Shown here: in pieces, positions 37,990-51,400 of the stretch
How positions within the stretch are numbered: the first letter of the stretch is position 1
Layout of the letters: each line of letters begins with the position of its first letter
DNA from: Brasenia schreberi
Lineage: Eukaryota; Streptophyta; Magnoliopsida; Nymphaeales; Cabombaceae
Assembly: GCA_036023115.1 (NCBI GenBank)
Contig: JAYKKT010000080.1
Location: forward strand, 11,401,501 to 11,465,500
Length of the DNA stretch: 64,000 bases
Reading direction: 5' to 3'
The notes under the pieces: generated by a model
What the model was told of the DNA's origin: nothing
Seen by the model: only the letters and a program-made list of their open reading frames with translations
Databases searched by the model: none
Position numbers and translations under genes: made by a program

Positions 37990-40670
37990 AGGCTTACTCA
38001 AGAAATATGGTTTTATGAAGGAATTTAGCCATTGAAAATTTTGTGTGAAGCTGCAGTATTTGGAAAAGTAGTCATACCGACAAAGATTGTTGGTTTAAAG
38101 GGAAATTGCAATTTTTCAATCGTGAATTACTGAAAAGAAAGTGTTTTTTGGTTGATAGATAGTAGATATAGCAATCAATGACCGGTGATGTAAGCATCCT
38201 TGTGAAGATGAATGAAAAGATAAAAGCTGAACTCAATGGATCTCTTGTTCAAGCAAAAGGAAAAGGCACAGCTGCAGTTCAATCAAAAGAAGGATGAGAA
38301 TTGATTTATGATGTTCTTCTCATTACCAAATTGGGTCGTGACTAGGTGTTGGACGGCTCATGGAACAGAAAAAGGAAACAAGTTGGTTGCAATTATAAAG
38401 GTAAGAAAAGAACTTTCCATTAACTTTTATGTATGGGACAGATGTCGTTAAAGCACAAGCCAACAATAAGTCTCTGCTATGGTGTAAAAGGCTAGCACAC
38501 TTGAATTTTATTGTTTTAAGAGATGAACTATCTGGAGAACCAAAAGAATGTCTTAGATTTACTGCAAGAAACACAAATTTGAAGTTTATGGATTGTTCAA
38601 ACAATTTATTAGGAAAAACTTCATATAAGTACGATTTAGTTTGTGAGTTTGTCAATTTGTTCCTCGTATTTTATAATCTTCTCTATCTGACACCCTACGA
38701 TTTTGGCCATCTATAACGGCAGTCTAAAACAGACTCAAAGATGACTTACAAAATACGTGAAGATTTTCACGTGACTGGCCATATCCCTAGCCATGCTAGC
38801 TTATATTAGTTTATTAAGTTGCTATGTCATTATCACATGCCACATCATCTTGCACATGAGCATCAACGGTGGCATCAACTTATATTTAATATTTACATTG
38901 ATATTATATTTAAATATTGTACATCACATTTAATAGTACTAAATTTGAATTTAAGCTTTAATATTCAATTGTTTAAGTAATATTTATTAAATATTAGGTT
39001 ATAATTCATTAAATATTACCTTTGTATTTAATATTTAACAATAGATGCACTTTAATAGTAATTAATATTGATTTTAAACGTGAACATTAACTATTAAATT
39101 TAATATCAATATTTATTATATGTTAAATGTAATAGTAACAAATATATATATATATATATATATATCAATTTAATATTAAATTAATATTCATTAAGTACTT
39201 TATCAACACATGATGGAGATGGCTAGAAACATGCTCAAAGAGAAAGTAACACCTAATTGCTTTAGGGCCAAAGCAGTGCACACTGTAACTTACTTTATGT
39301 CCCACAAAAGCCTTGCAAAATCGAATTCCATTAGAAAGTTGAGCAAAAAAAAGCCTTATAAAACATCTAGAAATCTTTGAAAGGATTTAGTACGCTCAAA
39401 TTCTAAAAGAGAAGAGTCCTAAACTAGATGAAACAAGTGAGAAGTGCAGATTTATGCGTTATGACTTGAAATCAAAAGGTTATCTAGTATATAGAACAAA
39501 CTCATTATAAGCAGATGTGTTATTTAATGAAGATGATTTTTGAAACTAAGAATAAAGCAAGGTGGAAAAGCATGCTATTATTCTTGAAGAAGAAAGAGAT
39601 TAAAAATGGGAAAGTGATTGAAAAAGCATCACCATAATCATAACCTAGAACTAATCCGTATCATCATCAAGTAGCGTATCAGGTTCTAATTCACCAAGCT
39701 CAAGTTTTATGCCAAAGAAGAAAAGTCGTACTTAAATTTCTGAATCTTACAGCTCTTGCAAGGTAGAACCGGATATTCTTGAAGAAGTTGTAAGAGAAGA
39801 TGCTTAGAAGATAGCTCTGAAAGAAAACTCCATGTGACAGAGAAAAATATGTGGGGAGCTTGTAGTCAAAGAGAAATTGTTGGGGTCAAGTGGATTTTCA
39901 AAACCAAGTATACGCTGGATGGTTTCTTGTTGAAGCAGAAGGCAACACTAGTGGCCGCATGAACTCGGTATTCATTGTCATGTGACGTTTGCACCAACAT
40001 AATTCGGACTCTTATTACAGTACCTACCCAAAATGGTCGGTTATTATACCCAATAGATGTAAAATCAAACAACTAGATGGATTCATCATTGAAGAAGAAA
40101 AAGACAAGGTTTACAAACTCAAGAAAGCCTTGTATGACCTACAGCAACCACGTCGCAATGTATAGTCAAATTGACAACTACCTTAGTGTTTATGGATTCT
40201 TCAAAAGCAAAAACAAGCTGGCTTTTTATGTGAAAATGAAAGATACACATATTGTTATTTTTGCAATTTATGTAGATATTACTTTTATTGGAAACATGAG
40301 AAGTTGATTCAGGAATTCAAGAAAGAGGTGTAGATATGAGATGAGCGATTTGGGACTGTTGCACCATTTTTCTAATATTGAAATTCACCAACAAGAAGAT
40401 AGAGCGTTTACTTTTCAGTAAAACTTTGTTAAAATATCTAGTAGAAGTTTAATATGTTTGGGTGCAAAACTAGGAAAACAACTTATGCTGCAAATGAGAA
40501 ATTAATGAAAGAAAGTTGAAGAAATAGAGTAGATTACACTTTATATAGAATTACTAGAAGCATATTGTATTTAACTACAATTAGGAAGAATATTATGTAT
40601 GCTTCAAGTTTGTTAAAAAAGTGTAAGTTATATATAAGAATCATATGTTTATTTCTTTTTATGCTAAGGT
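37990..40670 (+). mobile_element. Ty1/copia element, decayed, with AT-rich insert
   Basis: In order: protease region (SNQ*PVMTGDV-like, DVLLITKLG, about 38130-38340), pre-integrase (about 38390-38660, including 38429-38716), an unrelated AT-rich stretch at about 38690-39200, the integrase end (about 39215-39540, LDETSEKCRFMRYDLKSKGYLVYRTN and FNEDDF), and reverse transcriptase (about 39800-40330). The last includes 40077-40307, where the YVDD box reads YVDI. RNase H is absent or unrecognisable and no LTRs were found. Confidence 0.82.
38690..39200. other. AT-rich insertion inside the copia element
   Basis: It interrupts the line-up of pre-integrase and integrase. The edges have 'gccatctataacggcagtcta' and 'gatggagatggcta', and the interior is TTTAATATTAA-like with (TA)n at 39147-39166. 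This could be a MITE, but no clear terminal inverted repeats were confirmed. Confidence 0.45.
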
Positions 40671-42425
40671 GTGACACGTTTGAGGAAAAGAAATTGGCAA
40701 ATTCTTTCTAATCTCATTTTCCGGATGTCCGGATCGCATGATCTTCTTTCTCTTCTAGGCTGTTTTCCTGTATAACAGAAGCCACTCTCAGACCATGTAT
40801 GACGAAAGGAGAAGACATCTAAATGTTCATATCATATTGCAGTTGTCTTTTTCATCTCATTATCATGCTTTTCGCAACCAGGTTTCGGGGGAGTTATTTT
40901 AACCTACTGTGTTGGTTTAAAGTATATATATTGTTGAACTTGTCCATAATACAAGTTACGATTTCTTGGTCAAGGGATTAGTCTGGCTGCGTTTCACATT
41001 CTGGTTGATGAAACCATTAGATTATCTTAAAATTCGAGTACTTACAGCTAAATTCATATTGGGGAAGCTATATAAACATCTATAAATGGCTAAGATATTG
41101 TTGACATGCACTTAAATTGACTGCTTCTATTATAGGCTGACAATTCGAACTGCAAAATTTCTTTTCTTGGAGAATGAAGCGTATGAAAATCCTGCTCACT
41201 AAAATGGGAGGATTCTTTCTAGAGATAGCAAGCTATGAAATGTCAGAGAAATGATTTGTAGTTAACGTCATAGTGAGTCATGAAGCCTGTCATATTGATA
41301 AACAGATCAAAGCCCTTCTACCTTTTCAATTAGAATCACGTGCATTTGCACAGCAGCAGTATATCATTTATATCGTTTACATCAATGCAAAGAAAAGTTC
41401 ATACACGAATCAAAGTTTTCCAAGATATTTTGCTGGGAAGGCTAACCGTTTGCTACTCCACTTCATTACTGAAACTACCAAAAGGTTTCAAGCAGAGTAT
41501 TTGGTCTGTTAACCAGGTAGAAGTACATCTAAGGTTAGACATTGTTGTTGGAGATTTTTTAACCCGAGTCCCACGGTTCGCTTTCTTGTGGTTTCAGTTT
41601 GTGCAATTGCAAGAGTCCAGCATAAAAGCAATAATATCATTAAATTGTTAATTACAATTTAAGACTAAAAAAAGCAGATTTAGTGAAATTTTGATCCCAG
41701 AACCTGAGTCCCTCATGTCATCGGCTTCAGTTACTTTTATAGCCGTATCAAGAATCTGTCACTTGGAATATTTTATAGGGGAATTAGGAATTATGTTCAA
41801 CTACGGTTTTTTCTTCACTGCACGTTTGCTGTTTAATCCAAAATGCACCACCAGGTCTAGAAATTTTCCGGGGTGGGAGAATAGCTTATGGAACTATTTA
41901 GGGTATGGCGAACAATGCTTTGTGGCTCACAAATTCAACCGTGGGTTATAGTTTTCTATGTTAGTTTTTCAAATTTTGATCCATCACTAGCCAAATATGG
42001 TTAGGTTGAAAAACTTGAAAAGCATGGTCTTCTGTGTTTTGTCATCCGCTCGGACAATCTCATATTTAGGCCGCTTGCTAAAAGAAACTGTAGGAGGAAC
42101 ATTTGAAAATGGTGATTCACAAACATGAATTTCAAAATGGAGCTATATATATCATATGAATCTCAAATGATATGACACGGATTAGTGGATATGGAAACAT
42201 GTGGATTGAAACTAAATACCATATTATGAATCTCAAATGATATTGCACAAAACAGAGAAGATGGAAGGTCATTTATTTACTGAACACTTTACAATTGACC
42301 ACAGAAAAGTATTGCTAGCAAATGCTTATTTCTGTAATATTTCACATGAATGCACCTCTCTGATGGATTCTTTGCTTAAAATCTCAAATGATCTCTCTTC
42401 TAGAAAAGAATGATACATAGATTGA
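40671..42425. other. Intergenic DNA and 3' UTR of the kinase gene
   Basis: No gene recognised; open frames at 41273-41951 have no recognisable domains. An 18-bp direct repeat (atgaatctcaaatgatat) occurs near 42156 and 42225. The part next to 42426 is the likely 3' UTR of the glycerate kinase gene. Confidence 0.5.
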
Positions 42426-45400
42426 TCATTGCTGACTAATAGGGTTTCTATCTTCATCAATTTCAACAACCAGGAGATGGTCATTGTCTACACCTCTTGG
42501 CCCCTCGGAATATAGTGTTGGTAGGTAGGCCTTATATGCAGGCATGTAACGTGAAACAAAGTCTAAAACCTGCAAATCATATTTAATCACAATCATAAAC
42601 CTAAGCAACATAGAGCATTACAAGTTCTAAGGATTTCAACAGACCTCCTCATCTGACATCCCAGGCTTGCCGGCTGCTCTCATGGCAATCTCTGCCTGCA
42701 GCATGATGCATGATAAGCCAAACAAAGGAAAATAATTATAGCAATGAAGACAAGAGTGAAGAGAGTGCCAGTGTACAAAATTTGGATTCTCAAACCTCAA
42801 GTCGCCACTGATACACGCATTCTGGATTCTTTATTTTAATTATTATCCACGACATTACGAACTTATCCCATGCATCATAATATGCTTCAAGGTTTCTATT
42901 CACCACCTCAAGCTGCAGAAATAACACTAAGCACCATATAATTCAATTGTTCTCAACTTCTGACTATTGAATAAAATAGCAAACACACGATAGGAATCAA
43001 ATGATTAACATAGTTAAGATAAATACATATTGGAAGAGCTAACCTGTGGATCAACTGCCTTGACAACATCTAAAGGTAGCGTCTTAAAGCCAAGCATCCA
43101 ACCTTCAAACAAAACGACCTACAGAATGGAAAGCGCAATGTTGGTATCAGTTGTGATAGTATTCATCTAAGAGTTAGCAATGAGTCATGGATATTGCTAT
43201 AAATTCAGCTGTGTCAGAAGAGCTCGGGATAAATCAGCAGTATCCCCTACTAGAGGAACGAAGAAACTTCAACCTTTGGTTCTCAAGGGAAAAAAGCATT
43301 TAATTCCGTACCGCCAAGGGTCCATTAACTTCGGGCCAAGTCGACACATCCGCTCGATCTCCCCTCCCATCATATGCAGACTATGTACAAGAAACATTTA
43401 AAGCTAAACTTTGAATCGGAATAATCAAATAATTATTAGAAGCTTATGTGTTTACACCATGAGATTGGCTTACTTTATTATAGCGTGGCAGTTTCATACT
43501 CTGACCTGAGTATTAAAAAAAAAGAATTAATAAACACACCAATCAGACAAAAAGAATTAATAATCAAACAATTCTGGCACTAAAAAGAACAATTTTATTG
43601 TCTGACTTTCTCGTTTTCCCCTTCAAATATTATGAAAAATATGGTACTCATTTAAAGAACTCCGCCCATGTAAGGGATCACCCTTGCATGGTCGGTCCCA
43701 AGCTTGGATAAAGGAGGGTTGTGTTAGGCTTTCGACAACCAGTATAAAACTTTGTCAGATTTTTATACAATAGATTATACAAATTATGAGTATTGCGTTG
43801 GGGTGTATGCTCTTAGTGACGTCCTGCAGGACCCAAATGGAGTGAAAAGTAAGAAGGGTCTCTATATTTTCACCCAAAAATAGTGAATCAATTGCATAGA
43901 AGGTTCCCATATCATGGACATGCGTGGGTAAAGAAGTTAATCCTACTACATTGTCGCCCGCCGCATGTAGTGAACAAATTACAGAGAGGGTATCCGCATT
44001 TTCAGTATGGACGGATGTGGGAGGGTAAAGAAGCTAGTCCTAGATAATAAGATTTATATTGGTTCTTAGAATATTTGAACATTGTCTAGTAAGCTAATGG
44101 AGGTGGTAGATACTGATTCGGAGAAAGATTCGTATCCTATGTTTACAAGAGACAAAGTGGGTTAGAGAAAAAGCAAAGGAGATTGAGGATACAAGTTTTA
44201 AATTATGGTACTGAGGAAAGAAAAAGGCTTGGAACAGAGTTGGTATTATCATAAATAAAGATTTAAAGGATAGTGTAGTAGATATAAAACGATAGTGCTA
44301 GGAGCAGAGGTTTTGAATATAGTTATTGCTTACGCACCCCAAGTAGGACTAGAAAGATAGTATAAAGACAACTTTTTGGGAGGAGTTAGATAAGGTGATT
44401 TAAAGAATTCCATAAAGGGAGATATTTTGTTTAGGAGGAGACTTAAATGGATATATCGATAAAGAGGCATTAGGATATCAAAGTATTCATGAAAACTTTA
44501 GTTTTTGGAGATATAAATCAGAAAGGTAGAGAGATTTTAAATTTTGCTATAGCATTTGATCTCTTTATATTCAATATAATCTTTAAAAAATGAGATAAAC
44601 ATTTAATTATTTATAAGAGTGACTTATTACAAACACAACAAACAACAACAACAACTAAGCCTTTTCCCATACTAGACGGGGTCGGCTACATGGATTCTTT
44701 GTTTCTTCAGAGCTCTATCATGTTCTATGTTAGGAGTTAACTCACAATAACCTAGATCATTCTTTATTGTTTCTTTTCAACACTTTTGTGGTCGTCCTCT
44801 ACCATTTTTAATACTTTCTAAATTTAGTTTTTCATACGTTCTTAGAGGTTCTTCTTCTGATCTTCTTTCTATATGTCCAAACCATCTTAAACGATGTTCT
44901 TTCATTTTATCCTCTATTTGTGCCAATCCTAATTTGTTTCTAATAACCTCATTATGTATACGGTCTTCTCTTATATGACCACTCATCCATCTCAACATCT
45001 TCATTTCTATCACAGACATCTTTTGCACATGTTGATGGTTAACTGTCCAACATTCATAACCATAAAACATGGCAAGTCTAATTGTTGCTCTATAATATTT
45101 ACCTTTTAACTTTAATGGCTTGATGCTCCTCTCCATTTTAACCAACCAACATTAATTCTATGCGTAACATCTCCATCAATTCTTCCATCACTTGAAAAAT
45201 TGATCCTAGGTATTTAAAACTTTTCTTTTGGGGGATGCAATGTGTGCCAATTTTAATTTTTATGTCCTCTGAAGTAACCAAATGATCAAACTTACATTCC
45301 ATATATTCTGTCTTTGTTCTACTAAGTCATAAGCCTTTACTTTCTAATGTTTCTCTCCATAGTTCCAATTTTCTATTAACTTTTTCCTTAAACTCTTCCA

Positions 45401-48400
45401 CTAACACAATGTCATTTGCAAATAACATACACCAAGGCACTTCGTCTTGAATATGTTTTGTTAACTCATCAATCACCATTATAAATAAGTATGGACTTAA
45501 AGTTGATCCTTGATGTAACCCAATATTAACTTCAAAGAAGTCTGTCATTCCGTAATTAGTCCTCACACATGTTTCTGCACCATCGTACAAGTCTCTTATA
45601 AGGTTAACGTATGTCAATGGGATATCTCTTTTTTCCAAGGTTCTCCAAAGAACCTCCCTCGGTACCTATCGTAAGCTTTTTCTAGATCAATAAATATCAT
45701 GTGAAGGTCTTTCTTTATTGCTTTAAAATGTTCCATAAGACGTCTCAAAAGGTGAATCGCTTTAATAGTAGATCTGCCTAGCATGAATCCAAATTGGTTC
45801 TCTATTGTACTTGATACTTGTTTTAACCTATATTCGATAATTCTTTCCCATAATTTCATAGTATGGCTCATTAACTTGATACCTCGATAATTCGCACAAT
45901 TCTGAATGTCTCCCTTGTTCTTATATATGGGTATAAGTGTACTCGCTCTCCATTCCTCGGCATCTTTTGGTTTCTCCATATTTCATTAAATAGTCTTGTG
46001 AGCCAAGTGATTCCTATTTCTCTTAGTATTTTCCAAACTTCTATATGAATATTGTCTGGTCCTACTGCTTTACCACTCTTTATATGTTTAAGAGCCTCTT
46101 TGACTTCATTCTTTTAGATACGTCGGTAAAAATTATGGTTTATATACTTTTCTAATTTGGCTAACTCTCCTAAGCTAATACTAACATCTTTATTTTCATT
46201 AAAAAGCTTATAAAAATAGTTTTTCTATCTATTTCTTATATCATCATTTGCCATTAGAATTTTTCATCATTGTCTTTAATGCATCTAACAAAATTAAGAT
46301 CTTTAGTTTTCTTATCTCTAGCCCTAGCTATCCTAAAAATATCTCTTTCACACTCTTTTGAGTTGAGTTTTTTTATATAAATCATCCCAAATTTTAGCTT
46401 TTGCTTTACTGACAACCTTTTTCGCTTCCTTCTTCTGCTTTCTTATAAGCCTCTAAAGTTTCACTAGTTTTCTTAGCATAATATAATTTGTAACATGCCC
46501 TCTTTGCCTTGATTTTATTTTGTACTACTTCATTCCACCACCAAGCTTCTCTTTGTGTCGGTACACTTCCCTTAGATTCACCTAACACATCTTTCGCCAC
46601 TTTCCTAATATGTATGGCCATAATCTTTCACATATCACAAGGTGTACCAACATAATTCCAATTATCTCCTTGAAGGACTTTTTGTTTAAATATACCTTCT
46701 TTCTCGCTTTTGAGTTTCCACTCGATGCACTCTTTTCTTCTTTGTCCAGTTTTTATTTGTAAATCCATAACTAAAAGTCGATGTTGGGTGGTTAAACTTT
46801 CTCCTGGAATTACCTTGCAATCTTTACAACACGCTTTATCTTTTTTTTCTACAAATAAAGTAATCAATTTGTGTTTGTGATAAGCCACTCTTATAAGTAA
46901 TTAAATGTTCATCTCATTTTTTGAAGATTGTATTGACTATAAATAGATAAAATGCCATAGCAAAATTTAAAATCTCCCTACCTTCCTCGTTTATATCCCT
47001 AAAACCAAAGTTTTCATGAATACCTTGATATCCTAATGCCTCTTTACCGACATGTCCATTTAAGTCTCCTCCAAAACAAATCATCTCTCTTTGTGGAATC
47101 CTTTGAATCACTTTATCTAATTCTTCCCAAAAAGTTGTCTTTATACTATCTTCTAGTCCTACTTGGGGTGCGTAAGCACAAACTATGTTCAAAACTTTTG
47201 CTCCTAATACTAATTTCAATGTCATGATTCAGTCACCATATTATTGTATATCTACACTATCCTTTAAATCTTTATTTATGATAATACCAACTCCGTTTTG
47301 AGCCTTTTTCTTACCTGAGTACTATAATTTAAAACATGTATCATCTATCTCCTTTGCTTTTTCTCCAACCCACTTTCTCTTGTAAACATAGAATATGAAT
47401 CTTTCTCTGAATCATAGTATCTACCACCTCCATTAGCTTACTGGATAATGTTCCGATATTCCAAGAATCAATACGAATCTTATTATCTAGGACTAGCTTC
47501 CTTACCCCCGCATCCGTCCATATTGAAAATACAGAGACCCTCTCTGTAAATTATTCACTACATTCGGGCGGAAATATAGCGAGACTAACTTCTTTATCCA
47601 CACTCGTCCATGATGTGAGAACTCTCTCTGCAATTCATTTACTACATGCGGGTGAAAATGTAGTGGCCCTTGCTTACTTATCACTGCATTTGGGCTCTAC
47701 AGTGTGTCGTTAGGTGGGAATGCCCCAAAGCAATGCTCATAATTTGTGTAATCTATGGTATAAAAATCCGACAAAGTTTTACACTAGCTGTCAGAAGCAT
47801 AACACAACCCTCCTCCTTTATTCGGGTTTGGGACTAGCAATGCAAGGGTGATCCCTTATATGGGTGGAGTTGTTTATTACAAACACAAATTGATTATTTT
47901 GTTTGTAAGAAAAAAGATAGATCATGTTGTAAAGATTGCAAGGTAATTTCAAGAGAAAGTTTAACCACCGAACATTGACTTTTAGTGATGGATTTGGAGG
48001 TAAAAAAGTGAACAAAAAAGAAAAAATTGGATCGAGCTATTCAGACTAAATGGTGAAACCTCAAAAGCGAGAAAGAAGGTACATTTAAACAGAAAGTCCT
48101 TCAAGGAGATGCTTGGAATTATGTTGGTAAACCTTGTGATATGTGTAAATATATGGTTATATATATTAGAAAAGTGGCGGATGATGTATTAGGTGAATCT
48201 AAGGGAGGTGTACCGGCATAAAAAGAAGTTTGGTGGTGGAGTAAAGTGCAAGATAAAATCAAGGTAAAGAGGGCATGCTACAAATTACATTATGCTAAGA
48301 AGACTAGTGAATAGAGGCTTATAAGAAAGCAAAGAAAGAAGTGAAAAAGGCCGTCAGTGAGGCAAAAGCTAAAATTTGGGAGGATTTATATAAAAAGCTC

Positions 48401-51400
48401 AACTCAAAAGAGGAGGAAAGATATTTTTAGGATAGCTAGGGCTAGAGATAAGAAAATTAAGGATCTTAATTTTATTAGATGCATCAAAGACGAGGATGAG
48501 AAAATTCTAGTAGCAAATGATGATATAAAAAATATTTTTATCAGCTTTTTACTCAAAATAAAGATGTTAGTATTAGCTTAAAAGAGTTAGCCAAATTAGA
48601 AAAGTATATAAACTTCAATTTCTACCAACATATTCAAAAGAATGAAGTCAAAGAGGCTCTTAAACATATGAAGGGTGGTAAATCTTTAGGACTAGAAAAT
48701 ATTCCTATACAAGTTTGAAAAATCCTAAGAGACACAGGAATCACTTGGCTCACAAGACTACAACAACAACAACTAAGCCTTTTCCCATACTAGACGGGGT
48801 CGGCTACATGGATTCTTTGTTTCCACAGATCCCTATCGTGTGCCATGTTAGCAGTTAACTCCCAATAAGCTAGATCATTCTTTATTGTTTCTTTCCAACA
48901 CTTTTGTGGTCGTCCTCTAGCTCTTTTAACATTTTCTAAATTTAGTTTTTCTAACCTTCTTACCGGTTCTTCTTTTGATCTTCTTTCTATATGTCCAAAC
49001 AATCTTAAACGATGTTCTCTCATTTTATCCTCTATTGGTGCCACTCCTAATGATCAAACTTAGTGTGCCAATTTTAATTTCCATGTCCTCTCAAGTAACC
49101 CAATGATCAAACTTACATTCCATATATTTTGTCTTTGTTCTACTAAGTCGGAGGCCTTTGCTTTCTAATGTTTCTCTCCATAGTTCCAATTTTCTATTAA
49201 CTTTTTCCTTACACTCTTCCACTAACACAATGTCATTTGCAAATAACATACACCAAGGCACTTCGTCTTGAATATGTTTTGTTAACTCATCAATCACCAT
49301 TATAAATAAGTATGGACTTAAAGTTGATCCTTGATGTAACCCAATATTAATTTCAAAGAAGTCTGTCGTTCCTTCATGAGTCCTCACACATGTTTTTGCA
49401 CCATCATACATGTCTCTTATAAGGTTAATATATGTCAATGGGATACCTCTTTTTTCCAAAGTTCTCCAAAGAACCTCCCTCGGTACCCTATCATAAGCTT
49501 TTTCTAGATCAATAAATATCATGTGAAGGTCTTTCTTTTTTGCTCTAAAATGTTCCATAAGACGTCTTAAAAGGTGAATTGCTTCAATAGTAGATATGCC
49601 TGGCATAAATCCAAATTGGTTCTGTGTTGTACTTGATACTTGTCTTAACCTACGTTCGATAATTCTTTCTCATAATTTCAAAGTATGACTCATTAACTTG
49701 ATACCTCGATAATTCGCACAATTTTGAAGGTCTCCCTTGTTCTTATATATGGGTATAAGTGTACTTGCTCTCCATTCTTCGGGCATCTTTTGGTTTTTCC
49801 ATATTTCATTAAATAGTCTTTTGAGCCAAGTGATTCCTATTTCTCCTAGTATTTTCCAAACTTCTATAGGAATATTATCTGATTCTACCGATTTACCACC
49901 CTTCATATATTTAAGAGCCTCTTTGACTTCATTCTTTTGAATACGTCGATAGAAATTATGGTTTATATACTTTTCTGACTTGGCTAAATCTCCTAAACTA
50001 GTACTAACATCTTTATTTTCATTAAAAAGATTATAAAAATAGTTTTTCCATCTATTTCTTATATCATCATTTGCCACTAAATTTTTTTCATCCTCGTCTT
50101 TTATGCATCTAACATAATTGAGATCTTTAGTTTTCTTATCTCTAGCCCTAGCTATCCTAAAAATCTCTTTCACCCTCTTTTGAGTTGAGTTTTTTATATA
50201 AGTCCTCCCAAATCTTAGCTTTTACTTCACTAATGGCCTTTTTCGCTTCCTTCTTTGCTTTCTTATAAGCTTCTAAAGTTTCACTAGTTTTCTTGGCATA
50301 ATGTAATTTGTAACATGCCCTCTTTGCCTTGTTTTTATTTTTCACTACTTCACTCCACCACCAAGCTTCTTTTTGTGCCGGTACACCTCCCTTAGATGCC
50401 CCTAACACATCTTTCGCCACTTTCCTAATATGTATAGCCATATTGTTCCACATATCACAGGGTGTGCCAATATAATTCCAAACATCTCCTTGAAGGACTT
50501 TCTGTTTAAATATATTTTCTTTCTTGCTTTTGAGGTTCCACCATTTAGTCCGAATAGCTCGATGCAATCTTTTCTTCTTTGTCCATTATTTTATTTGTAA
50601 ATCCATAACTAAAAGTCGATGTTGGGTGGTTAAGCTTTCTCCTGGAATTACCTTACAATCTTTACAATATGCTCTATCTTTTTTTCTACAAATAAAGTAA
50701 TCAATTTGTGTTTGTGATAAGCCACTCTTATAAGTAATTAAATGTTCATCTCGTTTTTTGAAGATTGTATTGACTATAAAGAGATCAAATGACATTGCAA
50801 AATTTAAAATCTCCCTACCTTCCTCGTTTATATCCCCAAAACCAAAGTTTCCATGAATCCCTTGATACCCTAATGTCTCTTTACCGACATGTCCATTTAA
50901 ATCTCCTCCTAAACAAATCATCTCCCTTTGTGGAATCTTTTGAAACACCTTATCTAACTCTTCCCAAAAAACTGTCTTTATACTATCTTCTAGTCCTACT
51001 TGGTGCGTAAGCACAAACTATATTCAAAACCTCTACTCCTAACACTAATTTCAACATCATGATTCGGTCACCATATCATTGTATGTCTACTACACTCTCC
51101 TTTAAATCTTTGTTTATGATAATACCAACTCCCTTTCGAGCCTTTTCTTTACCTAAGTACCATAATTTAAAACCTGTATCCTCTATCTCCTTTGCTTTTT
51201 CTCCAACCCATTTTGTCTCTTGTAAACATAGAATATGAATCTTTCTCTGAATCATAGTATCTACCACCTCCATTAGCTTACCCCATATTCCAAGAACCAA
51301 TACGAATCTTATTATCTAGGATTAGCTTCCTTACCCCCCGCATCCGTCCATAATCAAAATGCAGAGACCCTCTTTGAAAAATTTTCACTACATTTGGGCG

